A stretch of 64,000 nucleotides of DNA from Spirochaetales bacterium (GCA_017614375.1 JAGABZ010000016.1:59643-123642), one strand, 5' to 3'. Shown: positions 34,015 to 43,071, counted from the first letter of the stretch. Notes: a model not told the origin generated them from the sequence alone. Numbers and translations are program-made.

Positions 34015-36300
34015 TCAGAGCAGGCTGCGCATTATCTTTCCGGAGCTGCTTTTAGGCAGGCTGTCGCGGAACTCGACCACTCTGGGGTACTTGTACGGGG
34101 CTGTGTGTTTCTTGACGTAGTTCTGGATTTCGGCCTTGAGCTCCTCGCTGGGCTCCTTGCCCCGGACCAGGACGATGCTGGCCTTGACCACCTGGCCGCG
34201 GATCGGGTCGGGAACCGGTGAGACTCCGCACTCAAGGACGTACGGGAGTTCCATAATCACGCTCTCGATTTCAAACGGGCCGATGCGGTAGCCGGAGGAC
34301 TTGATCACATCGTCGACGCGGCCGACATACCAGTAGAAGCCGTCTTCGTCACGATAGGCGGTATCGCCGGTGTGGTACCAGCCGTCGCGCCAGATCTCGG
34401 CGGTCTTTTCCGGGTCTCCGTAATAACCTGTGGCCAGACCGTAGGGGAGTCCGTCCTTGATGTTGATTACGATTTCCCCTGTCTCACCGGTGTTGACCGG
34501 CCTGCCGTCGGGGTCCACCAGCTCGACCTGGTAGATGGGCGCGGGCTTGCCCATCGAACCGATTTTATGCTCGGCTCCGACCATGTTTCCGATGATCATT
34601 GTGCTTTCCGACTGACCGAAGCCCTCCAGAATCTGCAGGCCGGTGGCCTTTTCGAACTGGCGGTAGACCTCGGGGTTGAGCGCTTCACCGGCGGTGGTCA
34701 TGTGCTTGACCGAGGAGAAGTCGTACTGTGAGATGTCCTCCTTGATCATCATCCGCAGCATGGTCGGCGGGGCGCAGAAGGTTGTGATGTGGTACTTGGC
34801 GAACATCGGCAGGACCGCGGCGGCGTCGAAGCGGTCGAAGTCATAGACGAAGGTGGCCGACTCGCAGAGCCACTGGCCGTAGAGCTTGCCCCACATCGCC
34901 TTTGCCCAACCGGTGTCGGAGATGGTGAAATGCAGACCCTCCGGGTCGACGTTGTGCCAGTAACGGGCGGTGTGGAAGTGCCCCAGGGCATACTTGTAGT
35001 CATGGATGGCAAGCTTCGGGTATCCGGAGGTTCCCGAGGTGAAGAACATGATCATCGGGTCATCGCCGCCGGGCCTCTGGGCAGGGTGGAACGAGGAGCT
35101 GTACATTGTGTACTCCTCGTCGAATTCCCTCCATCCCGGGCGGCTTCCGTTGACAATAAACTTATGGACCGGGCGACCGTAGACCGCGCAGGCCTTGTCC
35201 ACTTCCGAGGCACTGTCTCCGTCCGAGGTGCAGATGACGGCACTGATTCCGGCCTTTTCGAAACGGTAGGAGAGGTCGTGCTCCAGCAGCTGGTTTGTGG
35301 CGGGAATCGCCACGGCGCCGAGTTTGTTCAGTCCGAGGATGGCGAACCAGAACTGGTAGTGGCGTTTGAGGATGAGCATCACCCTGTCGCCCTTGCGGAT
35401 TCCGATGGACTTGAAGTAGTTGGCGCACTGGCTGGAGGCCCGCTTGATGTCGCGGAAGGTGAAGCGGCGCTCGGTCATGTCCTTTGAGATGTGAAGCATC
35501 GCCAGTTTGTCCGGTTCGCGGCGGGCGATCTCGTCGAGGATGTCGTAGGCGAAATTGAAGTTATCCGTGTTCTTGAACTTGATTGACAGCGGGGTGCCCT
35601 TGTCGTTTTCGGTTACGTCGATGAAGTGCTTCCAGGCCCGTTCCTTCGGATCCTTGTGGACCTGCGAATGGGTCTCGATCGCCTTTTGCGGCACCAGCTC
35701 GGGAATCGGTTCGCCGGTGGGGTTGAGAACCAGGGCGTAGAATACGCAGTCCTGACCCTGGACGGCGATCATCCCGTGCGGGGTGGAGGAGTCGAAATAG
35801 ATGCTGTCGCCGGGGCCGAGGACTTCTTTGTGCGGACCGACCTGGACCATGAGGTGGCCGGAGATGATGATGTCGCACTCCTGGCCCGCGTGCGATGTGA
35901 GCTCGATGTCCCTGTTCTGAGCTTCCTCGCTGAATTTGCTCCGGACATAGAGGGGTTCGGCTATCCTGTTGCGAAAGGCGTAGGCCATGTTGTAGTACGT
36001 CATGCCGTGTGCGTTGGAAATCTCCTGGCCGGCTCCGCTGCGGGTGACGGTGTAGGATACCAGTTTCGGGCTGGTGCCTTCGATGATGTCCGTCACGTCG
36101 ACGTTGAACGCCAGTGCGCAGCGGTAGATGAAGGTGAAGTTCAGGTCGGATTCACCGGACTCGCAGGCCAGGTACTCCTCGACTGTGGAGTCGGTCTTTT
36201 GCGCCATCTGCTCAACGCTCAGCCCCTCGACCTCGCGCAGTTCCTTGATTCTTTCGGCCATCTGCCGGATCTTGAAATCAAGTCCCGAAACAGTATCCAT
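34015..36300 (-). CDS. XRE-cupin-AMP-binding acyl-CoA synthetase fusion
   Basis: 761 residues from the ATG at 36300, with a GGAGGG ribosome binding site. Residues 10-70: XRE helix-turn-helix (RIKELREVEGLSVEQMAQKT). About 110-190: cupin (GQECDIIISGHLMVQVG, LGPGDSIYFDSSTPH). From about 220: an ANL-superfamily ligase with P-loop MFFTSGTSGYPK, EGFGQSES, GWYHTGDTAY, and the C-terminal lysine block SLPKSSSGKIMRSLL. The ligase should activate a carboxylic acid as acyl-adenylate and transfer it to CoA; the closest pattern is acetyl/medium-chain acyl-CoA synthetase. The fused HTH and cupin suggest that the enzyme may also bind DNA and a small ligand. It is preceded by a T-box leader. Confidence 0.9.
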   Translation of the reverse strand: MDTVSGLDFKIRQMAERIKELREVEGLSVEQMAQKTDSTVEEYLACESGESDLNFTFIYRCALAFNVDVTDIIEGTSPKLVSYTVTRSGAGQEISNAHGMTYYNMAYAFRNRIAEPLYVRSKFSEEAQNRDIELTSHAGQECDIIISGHLMVQVGPHKEVLGPGDSIYFDSSTPHGMIAVQGQDCVFYALVLNPTGEPIPELVPQKAIETHSQVHKDPKERAWKHFIDVTENDKGTPLSIKFKNTDNFNFAYDILDEIARREPDKLAMLHISKDMTERRFTFRDIKRASSQCANYFKSIGIRKGDRVMLILKRHYQFWFAILGLNKLGAVAIPATNQLLEHDLSYRFEKAGISAVICTSDGDSASEVDKACAVYGRPVHKFIVNGSRPGWREFDEEYTMYSSSFHPAQRPGGDDPMIMFFTSGTSGYPKLAIHDYKYALGHFHTARYWHNVDPEGLHFTISDTGWAKAMWGKLYGQWLCESATFVYDFDRFDAAAVLPMFAKYHITTFCAPPTMLRMMIKEDISQYDFSSVKHMTTAGEALNPEVYRQFEKATGLQILEGFGQSESTMIIGNMVGAEHKIGSMGKPAPIYQVELVDPDGRPVNTGETGEIVINIKDGLPYGLATGYYGDPEKTAEIWRDGWYHTGDTAYRDEDGFYWYVGRVDDVIKSSGYRIGPFEIESVIMELPYVLECGVSPVPDPIRGQVVKASIVLVRGKEPSEELKAEIQNYVKKHTAPYKYPRVVEFRDSLPKSSSGKIMRSLL

Positions 36301-36304
36301 ATCA

Positions 36305-36561
36305 CCCTCCGTCGCGGCAAAAACAAAAGCCCGCCTCATTTTGAGACGAGCCTTCACCCGCGGTACCACTCAAATTACAGCTTTTGCTGTCACTCATAAA
36401 GCCTGTCACGGGGCTGAATCGGGGAGGTTCTACTTGCCGGAGCTTTCTTCCTCCCGGCTCGGGAGCGACATCCGCGGAAGCGGTCCGCCCGGCTCGCACC
36501 AGATGCCGTCTCTCTCCTCGGACCCTCAACCGCGGCCTCTCCGTCAGGGCCGTTGTTGTTT
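36305..36561 (-). promoter_or_regulatory. T-box riboswitch leader upstream of the ligase gene
   Basis: On the minus strand the T-box sequence AGTGGTACCGCG lies at 36370-36359 and is followed by a terminator stem (AAGGCTCGTCTC / GAGGCGGGCTTTT) with a T-rich end at 36354-36319. Upstream is a stem I with the AG-bulge style word GAGGAGAGAGA, a distal loop TGGTGCGAGCC, and a helix GGTCCG/CGGACC over CCGCGG/CCGCGG; then AAGTAGAACC as in the stem II region. The candidate specifier is GTC (36469-36467), Val, read from position relative to GCTCCCGAG. TGGT in the antiterminator bulge needs a tRNA with discriminator A, which suits Val. The T-box call is firm, the specifier tentative. Confidence 0.88.
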
Positions 36562-36567
36562 GCAAGT

Positions 36568-36597
36568 CTTTTAGCATAAAGAAAGGAGTACTGTCAA
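36568..36597 (-). promoter_or_regulatory. Promoter of the T-box leader
   Basis: On the minus strand TTGACA (36597-36592), 18-base spacer ending in TGC, then TAAAAG (36573-36568): a consensus -35 with an extended -10. Confidence 0.7.
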
Positions 36598-36672
36598 GCC
36601 GCGCAATCCGGGGCCGACGGGGCTCCTGACACCGGATATAAGTTGTATTTTGTTGCAATTTCCGGACAAGGC

Positions 36673-36721
36673 ATGACCTTAAGCCGTTTTTATCCGTATA
36701 CTCGTTGCATAAAAATGCGTA
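36673..36721 (+). promoter_or_regulatory. carB promoter with a possible ARG box
   Basis: TGACCT (36674-36679), 17-base spacer, TATACT (36697-36702). Immediately after is GTTGCATAAAAATGCGTA (36704-36721), which resembles the Bacillus ArgR/AhrC operator (TGAATAAAAATGCA core). The position over the transcription start suits arginine repression of carbamoyl-phosphate synthesis. Confidence 0.5.
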
Positions 36722-36778
36722 TCCCGCTAAAATCTGCTCATCACGGACCACCGGTTGTCCGTCTGTCATGAGGTTGTC

Positions 36779-39700
36779 ATGGGAAAGAGGACAGACATCA
36801 GAAAAGTGCTCATCATAGGCTCGGGACCGATTGTCATCGGACAGGCCGCCGAGTTCGACTACGCCGGCACCCAGGCCTGCATCGCCCTGCGCGAAGAGGG
36901 CTATGAAGTCATCCTCTGCAACTCCAACCCGGCCACGATAATGACCGATCCGCAGATGGCGGACAAAGTGTATATGGAACCTCTGAGCGCGGATTATGTG
37001 GCCCGGATCATCCGCCGCGAACGGCCCGACGCCATAATCCCGGGATTGGGCGGGCAGACAGGCCTGAACCTGGCGGTGGAGCTGGACAGGCAGGGTGTGC
37101 TGGCCGAGTGCGGGGTACAGCTGCTCGGAACCCCGAAGCAGAGCATAGAAAAGGCGGAGGACCGCGAGCTTTTCAAGGAACTGTGCACATCCATCGGCGA
37201 ACCGGTCATCCCTTCGGAGATTACCTACAATCTTGAGCAGGCCAAAAAGGCCGCTTTGGACATAGGATACCCGGTCGTGCTGCGGCCCGCCTTCACCCTC
37301 GGAGGCACAGGGGGCGGCTTTGTCAACAACGAGCGGGAGATGGAGGAACTCGGGGCTGTGGCCTTCAGGCTTTCACCGGTCGGGCAGGTCCTGGTCGAGA
37401 AAAGCGTCAAAGGATTCAGGGAAATCGAATTCGAGGTGATGCGCGACGCTTCGGGGCGGACGGTTACGATCTGCGGAATGGAAAACGTCGATCCGGTAGG
37501 GGTACATACCGGAGATTCGATAGTCGTTGCCCCGATTCTGTCGCTGACCCCCGGCCAGCTGGACATGCTTGAAAAGAGCGCGCTGAAGATAATCAGCGCC
37601 CTGAAAATCGAGGGCGGGTGCAACGTCCAGTTCGCCCTTGACCCGGAGGGAGATGACTACTTCCTCATCGAGGTCAACCCCCGCGTCAGCCGCTCGTCCG
37701 CACTGGCTTCGAAGGCCAGCGGCTATCCGATAGCCCGGGTCACCGCCAAGGTCGCCCTGGGAATGCTGCTGGACGAGATTCCAGTGGCCGGCGGCCTGGC
37801 TTCGAAACAGCCCGTGCTGGATTACATAGTGGCCAAATTCCCCAGGTTCCCGTTCGACAAGTTCTCCGACGCACCGAACACCCTCGGAACCCAGATGAAG
37901 GCCACCGGCGAGGTTATGGGCATAGGCTCCAGCCTTAGTGAGTGCATCTTGAAGTCGGTGCGCTCGCTTGAGACCGGTGTGTGTCACCTGCACATGACCA
38001 AGTTCGACGGGTTCACACAATCTGAGCTTCTGGACTACATATCCGAATTCCGCGACGACAACATCTTTGCCGTGACCGAACTGCTTCGTAGGGGCGTGTC
38101 GGTCGGGGAACTGCACTCCCGGACGATGATCAACCATGTCTTTCTCGAATGCCTGCGGGAAATCGTGGAGATGGAAGGCCGGCTCCGGGCCTCGGTGTGC
38201 GACCCGGCCGTGCTCGCCCAGGCCAAGAAGATGGGCTTCTGCGATTGTTTCATCGCCCGCCTCTGGGGCTGTGAGGCAGAGCAGGTTACGCAATTGAGGC
38301 ATCAATCCGGTCTGCGCCCGGTGTTCAGGATGGTCGACACCCTGCACACAGGACTGTACATCCCGTACCTGTACTCCTCCTACGGCGGGACGAACGACTC
38401 GGTGGTCACGGACAGGGATAAAATCGTCGTCCTCGGCTCCGGACCGATTCGAATCGGCCAGGGAATCGAGTTTGACTATTCGACAGTCCACGCGGTGCAG
38501 ACAATCCGCCGGTACGGCTACGAGGCCATAGTCATAAACAACAACCCCGAGACCGTCTCGACCGACTACACCGTATCTGACAAACTCTACTTCGAGCCGC
38601 TGACGGTCGAAGACGTGATGGAAATCATCGACTTCGAAAAGCCCATGGGGGTGATTGTCACCCTCGGCGGCCAGACGGCGATCAACCTGGCCGACGCCCT
38701 GGCCCAGAGGGGCGTGAACATCATCGGCACCGGTCAGGAGGCCGTTGACCGCGCCGAGGACAGGGATCTCTTTGAAAAACTCCTCCTGGAGCTGGACATC
38801 CCCAGACCCGAGGGCTGCGCCGTAACCGATGTCGATACGGGCCTGACCGCCGCCGCTGAAATCGGCTATCCCGTCCTGGTCCGTCCGAGTTTCGTCCTCG
38901 GGGGCAGGGCGATGCAGCTGGTCTTCGGTCCGGAGCAGCTGCGGCACTACCTGAGCACCGCAATCAGCATCGAACCGGGTCACCCGGTACTTGTGGACAA
39001 GTACGTCCGGGGCAGGGAAGTCGAAGTTGACGCAATCTGCGACGGGCAGGATGTATTCGTCCCCGGAATCATGGAGCTCATCGAGCGAACCGGTGTCCAT
39101 TCGGGGGACTCCATCAGCGTTTTTCCCTGCTTCAGCCTGAGTGAAAAGGTCCGACAGACCATCGTCCGTTACACACAGCACCTTGCTCTGGGGATCGGTA
39201 TCAGGGGACTGTTGAACATCCAGTTCATCGTCGACCCGCAGGACCGTGTCTCGGTGATTGAGGTCAACCCCCGCTCGTCGAGGACTGTTCCTTTCCTCTC
39301 AAAGGCCACCGGCTGTCCGCTGGCCGACATAGCCACCGCCGTCATGCTCGGACACAGCCTGAAGGAGCAGGGGGTTCTGACCGTACGGCGCCCCGAGGGG
39401 CGGTTCTACGTAAAGGTTCCGGTGTTCTCGTTCGCAAAGATCAAGGGGGCGGATGCATATCTGTCACCGGAGATGAAGTCCACCGGAGAGGCAATCGGCT
39501 ATGACCGCACCCTCAACCGCGCCCTGTACAAGGCCCTGCAGGCCTCCGGCATGGCGATCCGCAACTGGGGCAATGTCCTGGTTACTGTGGCAAAGGCACC
39601 GGAAGACCGTCAGGAAGTCCTCCCGCTGGTGAGGCGCTTCTGCTCTCTGGGGTTCGGAGTCCTGGCAACCGAGGGCACCGCGGCCTTTCTCCGGGAAAAC

Positions 39701-39961
39701 GGGATAAACTGCACTGTCCTGAAAAAGCTCAGCGAGGGCAGCGACGACATCCCGAGGGCCCTGGCTTCGGGCAGGGTCAGCTACGTGCTCAACACGAAGG
39801 ACCTCACCGCCCAGGGGAGCCACACCGACGGGCAGATCATCCGGTCCTGTGCCATCCAGAGCGGGGTGACGATGTTCACCTCCATAGACACAGCCCGTGC
39901 CCTGCTGGACGTACTGGATGAAACGACGATGGGTATCTCCCCGATTCAGGCAGCGATGTAG
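36779..39961 (+). CDS. carB: Carbamoyl-phosphate synthase large subunit
   Basis: 1060 residues from the ATG at 36779 (GAGG six bases upstream), slightly shorter than the usual 1070. It makes carbamoyl phosphate from ammonia, bicarbonate and two ATP for arginine and pyrimidine synthesis. Both ATP-grasp halves are intact: first GSGPIVIGQAAEFDYAG, RPAFTLGGTGGGFV and EVNPRVSRSSALASKASGYP; second GSGPIRIGQGIEFDYS, RPSFVLGGRAMQ and EVNPRSSRTVPFLSKATGCP. The C-terminal MGS-like allosteric domain (from about 920) is present. carA, the glutaminase subunit, is not next to it in the window. Transcribed divergently from the T-box-controlled ligase. Confidence 0.98.
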   Translation: MGKRTDIRKVLIIGSGPIVIGQAAEFDYAGTQACIALREEGYEVILCNSNPATIMTDPQMADKVYMEPLSADYVARIIRRERPDAIIPGLGGQTGLNLAVELDRQGVLAECGVQLLGTPKQSIEKAEDRELFKELCTSIGEPVIPSEITYNLEQAKKAALDIGYPVVLRPAFTLGGTGGGFVNNEREMEELGAVAFRLSPVGQVLVEKSVKGFREIEFEVMRDASGRTVTICGMENVDPVGVHTGDSIVVAPILSLTPGQLDMLEKSALKIISALKIEGGCNVQFALDPEGDDYFLIEVNPRVSRSSALASKASGYPIARVTAKVALGMLLDEIPVAGGLASKQPVLDYIVAKFPRFPFDKFSDAPNTLGTQMKATGEVMGIGSSLSECILKSVRSLETGVCHLHMTKFDGFTQSELLDYISEFRDDNIFAVTELLRRGVSVGELHSRTMINHVFLECLREIVEMEGRLRASVCDPAVLAQAKKMGFCDCFIARLWGCEAEQVTQLRHQSGLRPVFRMVDTLHTGLYIPYLYSSYGGTNDSVVTDRDKIVVLGSGPIRIGQGIEFDYSTVHAVQTIRRYGYEAIVINNNPETVSTDYTVSDKLYFEPLTVEDVMEIIDFEKPMGVIVTLGGQTAINLADALAQRGVNIIGTGQEAVDRAEDRDLFEKLLLELDIPRPEGCAVTDVDTGLTAAAEIGYPVLVRPSFVLGGRAMQLVFGPEQLRHYLSTAISIEPGHPVLVDKYVRGREVEVDAICDGQDVFVPGIMELIERTGVHSGDSISVFPCFSLSEKVRQTIVRYTQHLALGIGIRGLLNIQFIVDPQDRVSVIEVNPRSSRTVPFLSKATGCPLADIATAVMLGHSLKEQGVLTVRRPEGRFYVKVPVFSFAKIKGADAYLSPEMKSTGEAIGYDRTLNRALYKALQASGMAIRNWGNVLVTVAKAPEDRQEVLPLVRRFCSLGFGVLATEGTAAFLRENGINCTVLKKLSEGSDDIPRALASGRVSYVLNTKDLTAQGSHTDGQIIRSCAIQSGVTMFTSIDTARALLDVLDETTMGISPIQAAM

Positions 39962-39984
39962 TATAATCGGGCGGGAGGTCTGCC

Positions 39985-41541
39985 ATGCCCGCCTGGTTGG
40001 ATGACGCTGTTTTCTATGAAATCTACCCCCAGACTTTCCGGGATGCCAATGCCGACGGAATCGGGGACTTCAGGGGAATCATATCCCGGCTGGATTATGT
40101 GAAGTCGCTGGGTTGCACCGCAATCTGGCTCAACCCCTGTTTCAAGTCGCCGTTTCTCGACGCCGGATACGACGTGTCCGACTACAAGAAGGTCGCGCCC
40201 CGCTACGGAACCCTGCCGGATCTGGTGTGTCTCTTTGAACGCGCCCACGAACTGGGGCTGAAGGTTCTGCTCGACCTGGTTCCGGGGCATACCTCGTGGG
40301 AGCATCCGTGGTTCAGGATGTCATCCGAGGCAAAACCGAACAGGATGTGGGGCCGCTATATCTGGACGGACAACGTTTTCAAGAGCCCGGACAACCTGGG
40401 AAGCATCCGCGGCTGGTTGCGGGGGTGCAGCAACCGCGACGGCTCGGCGGCGGTCAACTTCTTTTCGCACCAACCCTGCCTCAACTACGGTTTCCAGAAC
40501 ATCGACGACCCGTCCTGGCAGCAGGCTCCGGACAGTCCCGACGCCCTGGCCACGAGGGAGGCGATAAAGGACGTAATGCGCTTCTGGATGGAGCGCGGCT
40601 GCGACGGTTTCAGGGTCGACATGGCCGGATGCATGGTCAAGAACGATCCGGACTGCCGCGGGACGATTGCCCTCTGGCAGGATTTCAGGCAGTTCCTGGA
40701 CAGGGAGTTCCCGGATTGCGCCATCATCTCCGAGTGGGGCCACCCCGAGCACAGCCTGCAGTCCGGTTTCCACATGGATTTCATGCTCCGCGATTGGCAC
40801 AGCCACTACGGAGATCTGTTCCATACGGAGAACTGCTTTTTCTCCTCCGGCTCCGGCGGAGATGCAAAGGCGTTTGTGGACTACTACAACTACTGCTACG
40901 CCCCGACCAAGGGAAAGGGGATGATCTGCATCCCGTCGGGCAACCACGACACCATCAGGATGGCCCACTACCTGAATCCCGACGAGATGAAAATCGCCTT
41001 CGCCTTTCTTTTCTCGATGCCCGGTGCCCCGTTTCTGTACTACGGGGACGAGATCGGGATGCGCTATCTCGAGGGTCTGGATTCGGTCGAGGGCGGCTAT
41101 TACCGCACCGGAGCCCGTTCGCCGATGCAGTGGGATGACAGCTCCAACGCGGGTTTCTCAAGTGCCGGCGAGGCAAAGCTGTACATTCCCATCGACCCCG
41201 ACCCCCAGAGGCCGACGGTGCTCAACCAGGACGGAGTTCCTGATTCCCTGCTTTCCGAGGTCCGCAGGCTCATATCAATCCGTCATTCGGAGAAAGCCCT
41301 CCAAAGCCGGGGTGAAATTGAATTCGTTTACTGTCAGAGCTGCGCCTCTCCGCTTGTTTACCGCAGGCGCGACGGAAACCGGAGCATCCTGGTAGTGCTC
41401 AACCCAAAAAGCACAACGGCATCCTGGGCCTACCGCGGCAAACCCGGCGAGGTACTTTACCTCAACGGAGAGATGCCCGTCACCGACGGGGAAACGATGA
41501 CCGTTCCCGGGCAGACTGCGGCGTTCTTCGTTGAAAACTGA
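39985..41541 (+). CDS. GH13 alpha-amylase family enzyme
   Basis: 518 residues. The GH13 core starts at once: WLDDAVFYEIYPQTFRDANADGIGDFRG. Catalytic residues are Asp212 (nucleophile, GFRVDMAG), Glu250 (acid/base, IISEWGHP) and Asp322 (SGNHDTIR). The early QTFRD and 'GDFRGI' blocks and lack of signal peptide suit an intracellular oligo-1,6-glucosidase, alpha-glucosidase or trehalose/sucrose-acting member; I cannot choose among these. A GGGAGG site precedes the ATG and a TATAAT lies at 39962-39967 right after the carB stop, so it may be transcribed independently. Confidence 0.9.
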   Translation: MPAWLDDAVFYEIYPQTFRDANADGIGDFRGIISRLDYVKSLGCTAIWLNPCFKSPFLDAGYDVSDYKKVAPRYGTLPDLVCLFERAHELGLKVLLDLVPGHTSWEHPWFRMSSEAKPNRMWGRYIWTDNVFKSPDNLGSIRGWLRGCSNRDGSAAVNFFSHQPCLNYGFQNIDDPSWQQAPDSPDALATREAIKDVMRFWMERGCDGFRVDMAGCMVKNDPDCRGTIALWQDFRQFLDREFPDCAIISEWGHPEHSLQSGFHMDFMLRDWHSHYGDLFHTENCFFSSGSGGDAKAFVDYYNYCYAPTKGKGMICIPSGNHDTIRMAHYLNPDEMKIAFAFLFSMPGAPFLYYGDEIGMRYLEGLDSVEGGYYRTGARSPMQWDDSSNAGFSSAGEAKLYIPIDPDPQRPTVLNQDGVPDSLLSEVRRLISIRHSEKALQSRGEIEFVYCQSCASPLVYRRRDGNRSILVVLNPKSTTASWAYRGKPGEVLYLNGEMPVTDGETMTVPGQTAAFFVEN

Positions 41542-41577
41542 TTGAAGAGGATACTATCCAAAGACGGGGCGGTGTTT

Positions 41578-41583
41578 TATACT
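41578..41583 (+). promoter_or_regulatory. -10 box of a likely leaderless acyltransferase transcript
   Basis: TATACT followed by seven bases and the ATG at 41591; no Shine-Dalgarno sequence, and only a weak -35 candidate (TATCCA, 41555-41560). Confidence 0.4.
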
Positions 41584-41590
41584 TTGCCCG

Positions 41591-42856
41591 ATGAAAACCC
41601 CGTTTGAACGTTTTGATATGAGCCTCCCTCCGAGGAGGACCCGCTGGTTTCTGCGCCCGCTGACGATTCTCATCAGCCTTCCCGACGTCCTCAAGCACCA
41701 CTCCCGGATCAAGCGGGAAATCGGTGACCTCAAGCCCCCGTTCCTGATGTTGTGCAACCACAACGCCTTTCTGGATTTCAAAGTTGCCACCAAGGCGATC
41801 TTTCCCTGGCGGGCGAACTACGTGGTCGCCATCGACGGCTTCATAGGGCGTGAGAAACTGCTGCGCGACGTAGGCTGCATCTGCAAGCGCAAGTTCACCA
41901 GCGACCCCCAGCTGGTCCGCCAGCTCAAAAAGACGATTCAGAACGGGGATGTCGCCATCATCTATCCCGAGGCCCGCTATTCGCTTTGCGGTACGACGGC
42001 CGTGCTCCCCTCGTCGCTGGGCAAGCTGTGCAAGTACCTGAAGGTCCCGGTGGTCACGCTGATCTGCCACGGCCATCACATCAATTCGCCGTTCTGGAAT
42101 CTCCACGACAGGGGAATAAGAACCGAGGCGGAGATGAAGGTCCTCTTCACCCCGCAGCAGCTGGAGGCGGCCTCGCCCGACGAAGTCAACGACGCGCTGG
42201 TAAAGGCCTTCAAATATGATGACTTCGCCTGGCAGAAGGCAAACGGGATAACTGTCGACTATCCCAAAAGGGCCGAGGGGCTTCACAAGGTGCTGTACCA
42301 GTGTCCCTCATGCAAAACCGAGTTCAGGATGGAAACCAGGGATGACACCCTGTCCTGCGGGCACTGCGGCAAGTCCTGGACGATGAACAGGGACGGAACA
42401 CTTACCGCCGTGCAGGGGGATACGGAGTTCTCCCATATCCCCGACTGGTACGAATGGCAGCGCGCCAACGTCCGTGAGGAGGTCCGTAACGGGACCTACA
42501 GCTCCGGACCGCTGTCCGTTACCGTTGACACTCTCCCCAACGCAAAGGCCTTTGTCAGGCTCGGGCAGGGGACGATGGTCCATGACATGAACGGCTTCAA
42601 GGTCACCGGAACCGACACCGACGGCGACTTTTTCCAGATGATAAAGCCGGTGCCCAGCCTGTACTCCTGCCACATCGAGTATGACTATCTGGGCAAGCAC
42701 GGGGATTGCGTGGACCTCAACACCCTGGAGGATACCTGGTACGTCTATCCGAAAGGCAGGGATTTCTCCGTCACGAAGATGGCGCTGGCTACCGAGGAAC
42801 TGTACTTCGACTACCGGCAGAAGAACGGCAATCCATGCCGCCCCGGACTGGCCTGA
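41591..42856 (+). CDS. PlsC-like acyltransferase with C-terminal zinc ribbon domain
   Basis: 421 residues. The N-terminal half is a PlsC/LPLAT domain: the HX4D motif appears as CNHNAFLDF (H near 58), followed by 'GFIGREKLLRDVGCICKRKF' and the substrate block IIYPEARYS, where Pro-Glu-x-R is usual. Residues from about 236 hold a zinc ribbon (CPSCKTEF ... LSCGHCGKSW) and a C-terminal beta-rich domain of unknown role. The first half should acylate a glycerophosphate or lysophospholipid at the membrane, though only weak hydrophobic segments are seen. The zinc ribbon extension is unusual for the family. It is monocistronic and ends with two terminators. Confidence 0.85.
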   Translation: MKTPFERFDMSLPPRRTRWFLRPLTILISLPDVLKHHSRIKREIGDLKPPFLMLCNHNAFLDFKVATKAIFPWRANYVVAIDGFIGREKLLRDVGCICKRKFTSDPQLVRQLKKTIQNGDVAIIYPEARYSLCGTTAVLPSSLGKLCKYLKVPVVTLICHGHHINSPFWNLHDRGIRTEAEMKVLFTPQQLEAASPDEVNDALVKAFKYDDFAWQKANGITVDYPKRAEGLHKVLYQCPSCKTEFRMETRDDTLSCGHCGKSWTMNRDGTLTAVQGDTEFSHIPDWYEWQRANVREEVRNGTYSSGPLSVTVDTLPNAKAFVRLGQGTMVHDMNGFKVTGTDTDGDFFQMIKPVPSLYSCHIEYDYLGKHGDCVDLNTLEDTWYVYPKGRDFSVTKMALATEELYFDYRQKNGNPCRPGLA

Positions 42857-42919
42857 ATATCCTGAGTTCTTCCCGTCCCGGAAACCCTTTTTCACTTTTT
42901 AAGTTCATTTTAGGAACAC

Positions 42920-42959
42920 AGGGTAAGGTACAGACATCTTCATTCATTCTTACCCTTTT
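42920..42959 (+). terminator. First of two tandem terminators
   Basis: Stem AGGGTAAG / CTTACCCT (42920-42927, 42949-42956), 21-base loop, followed by TTT. Confidence 0.55.
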
Positions 42960-42961
42960 GG

Positions 42962-42995
42962 GGGCTGCCGGGCAGGATAGACGGCAGCCCTTTTT
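42962..42995 (+). terminator. Second tandem terminator
   Basis: Perfect 9-bp stem GGGCTGCCG / CGGCAGCCC (42962-42970, 42982-42990) followed by TTTTT. Confidence 0.85.
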
Positions 42996-43071
42996 GTTCT
43001 TTGCGGAAAGTTCACGGATTTGAAACCGACTCGGAGAACCCGGTGCTCAGGTTCGCAGGCAATCGCCGCAG

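Noticed and set aside
36467..36472. Asp (GAT) or Met (ATG) as the T-box specifier
   Set aside because: The position relative to the following GCTCCCGAG favours GTC, and TGGT in the antiterminator bulge needs discriminator A, which disfavours Asp; Met is not excluded by this test but its codon is out of register.
37373..39181. A 600-codon open frame on the strand opposite carB, and similar long antisense frames opposite other genes
   Set aside because: They lie fully inside well-identified genes, show no motifs or ribosome binding sites, and arise from the GC-rich codon pattern of the real frame.
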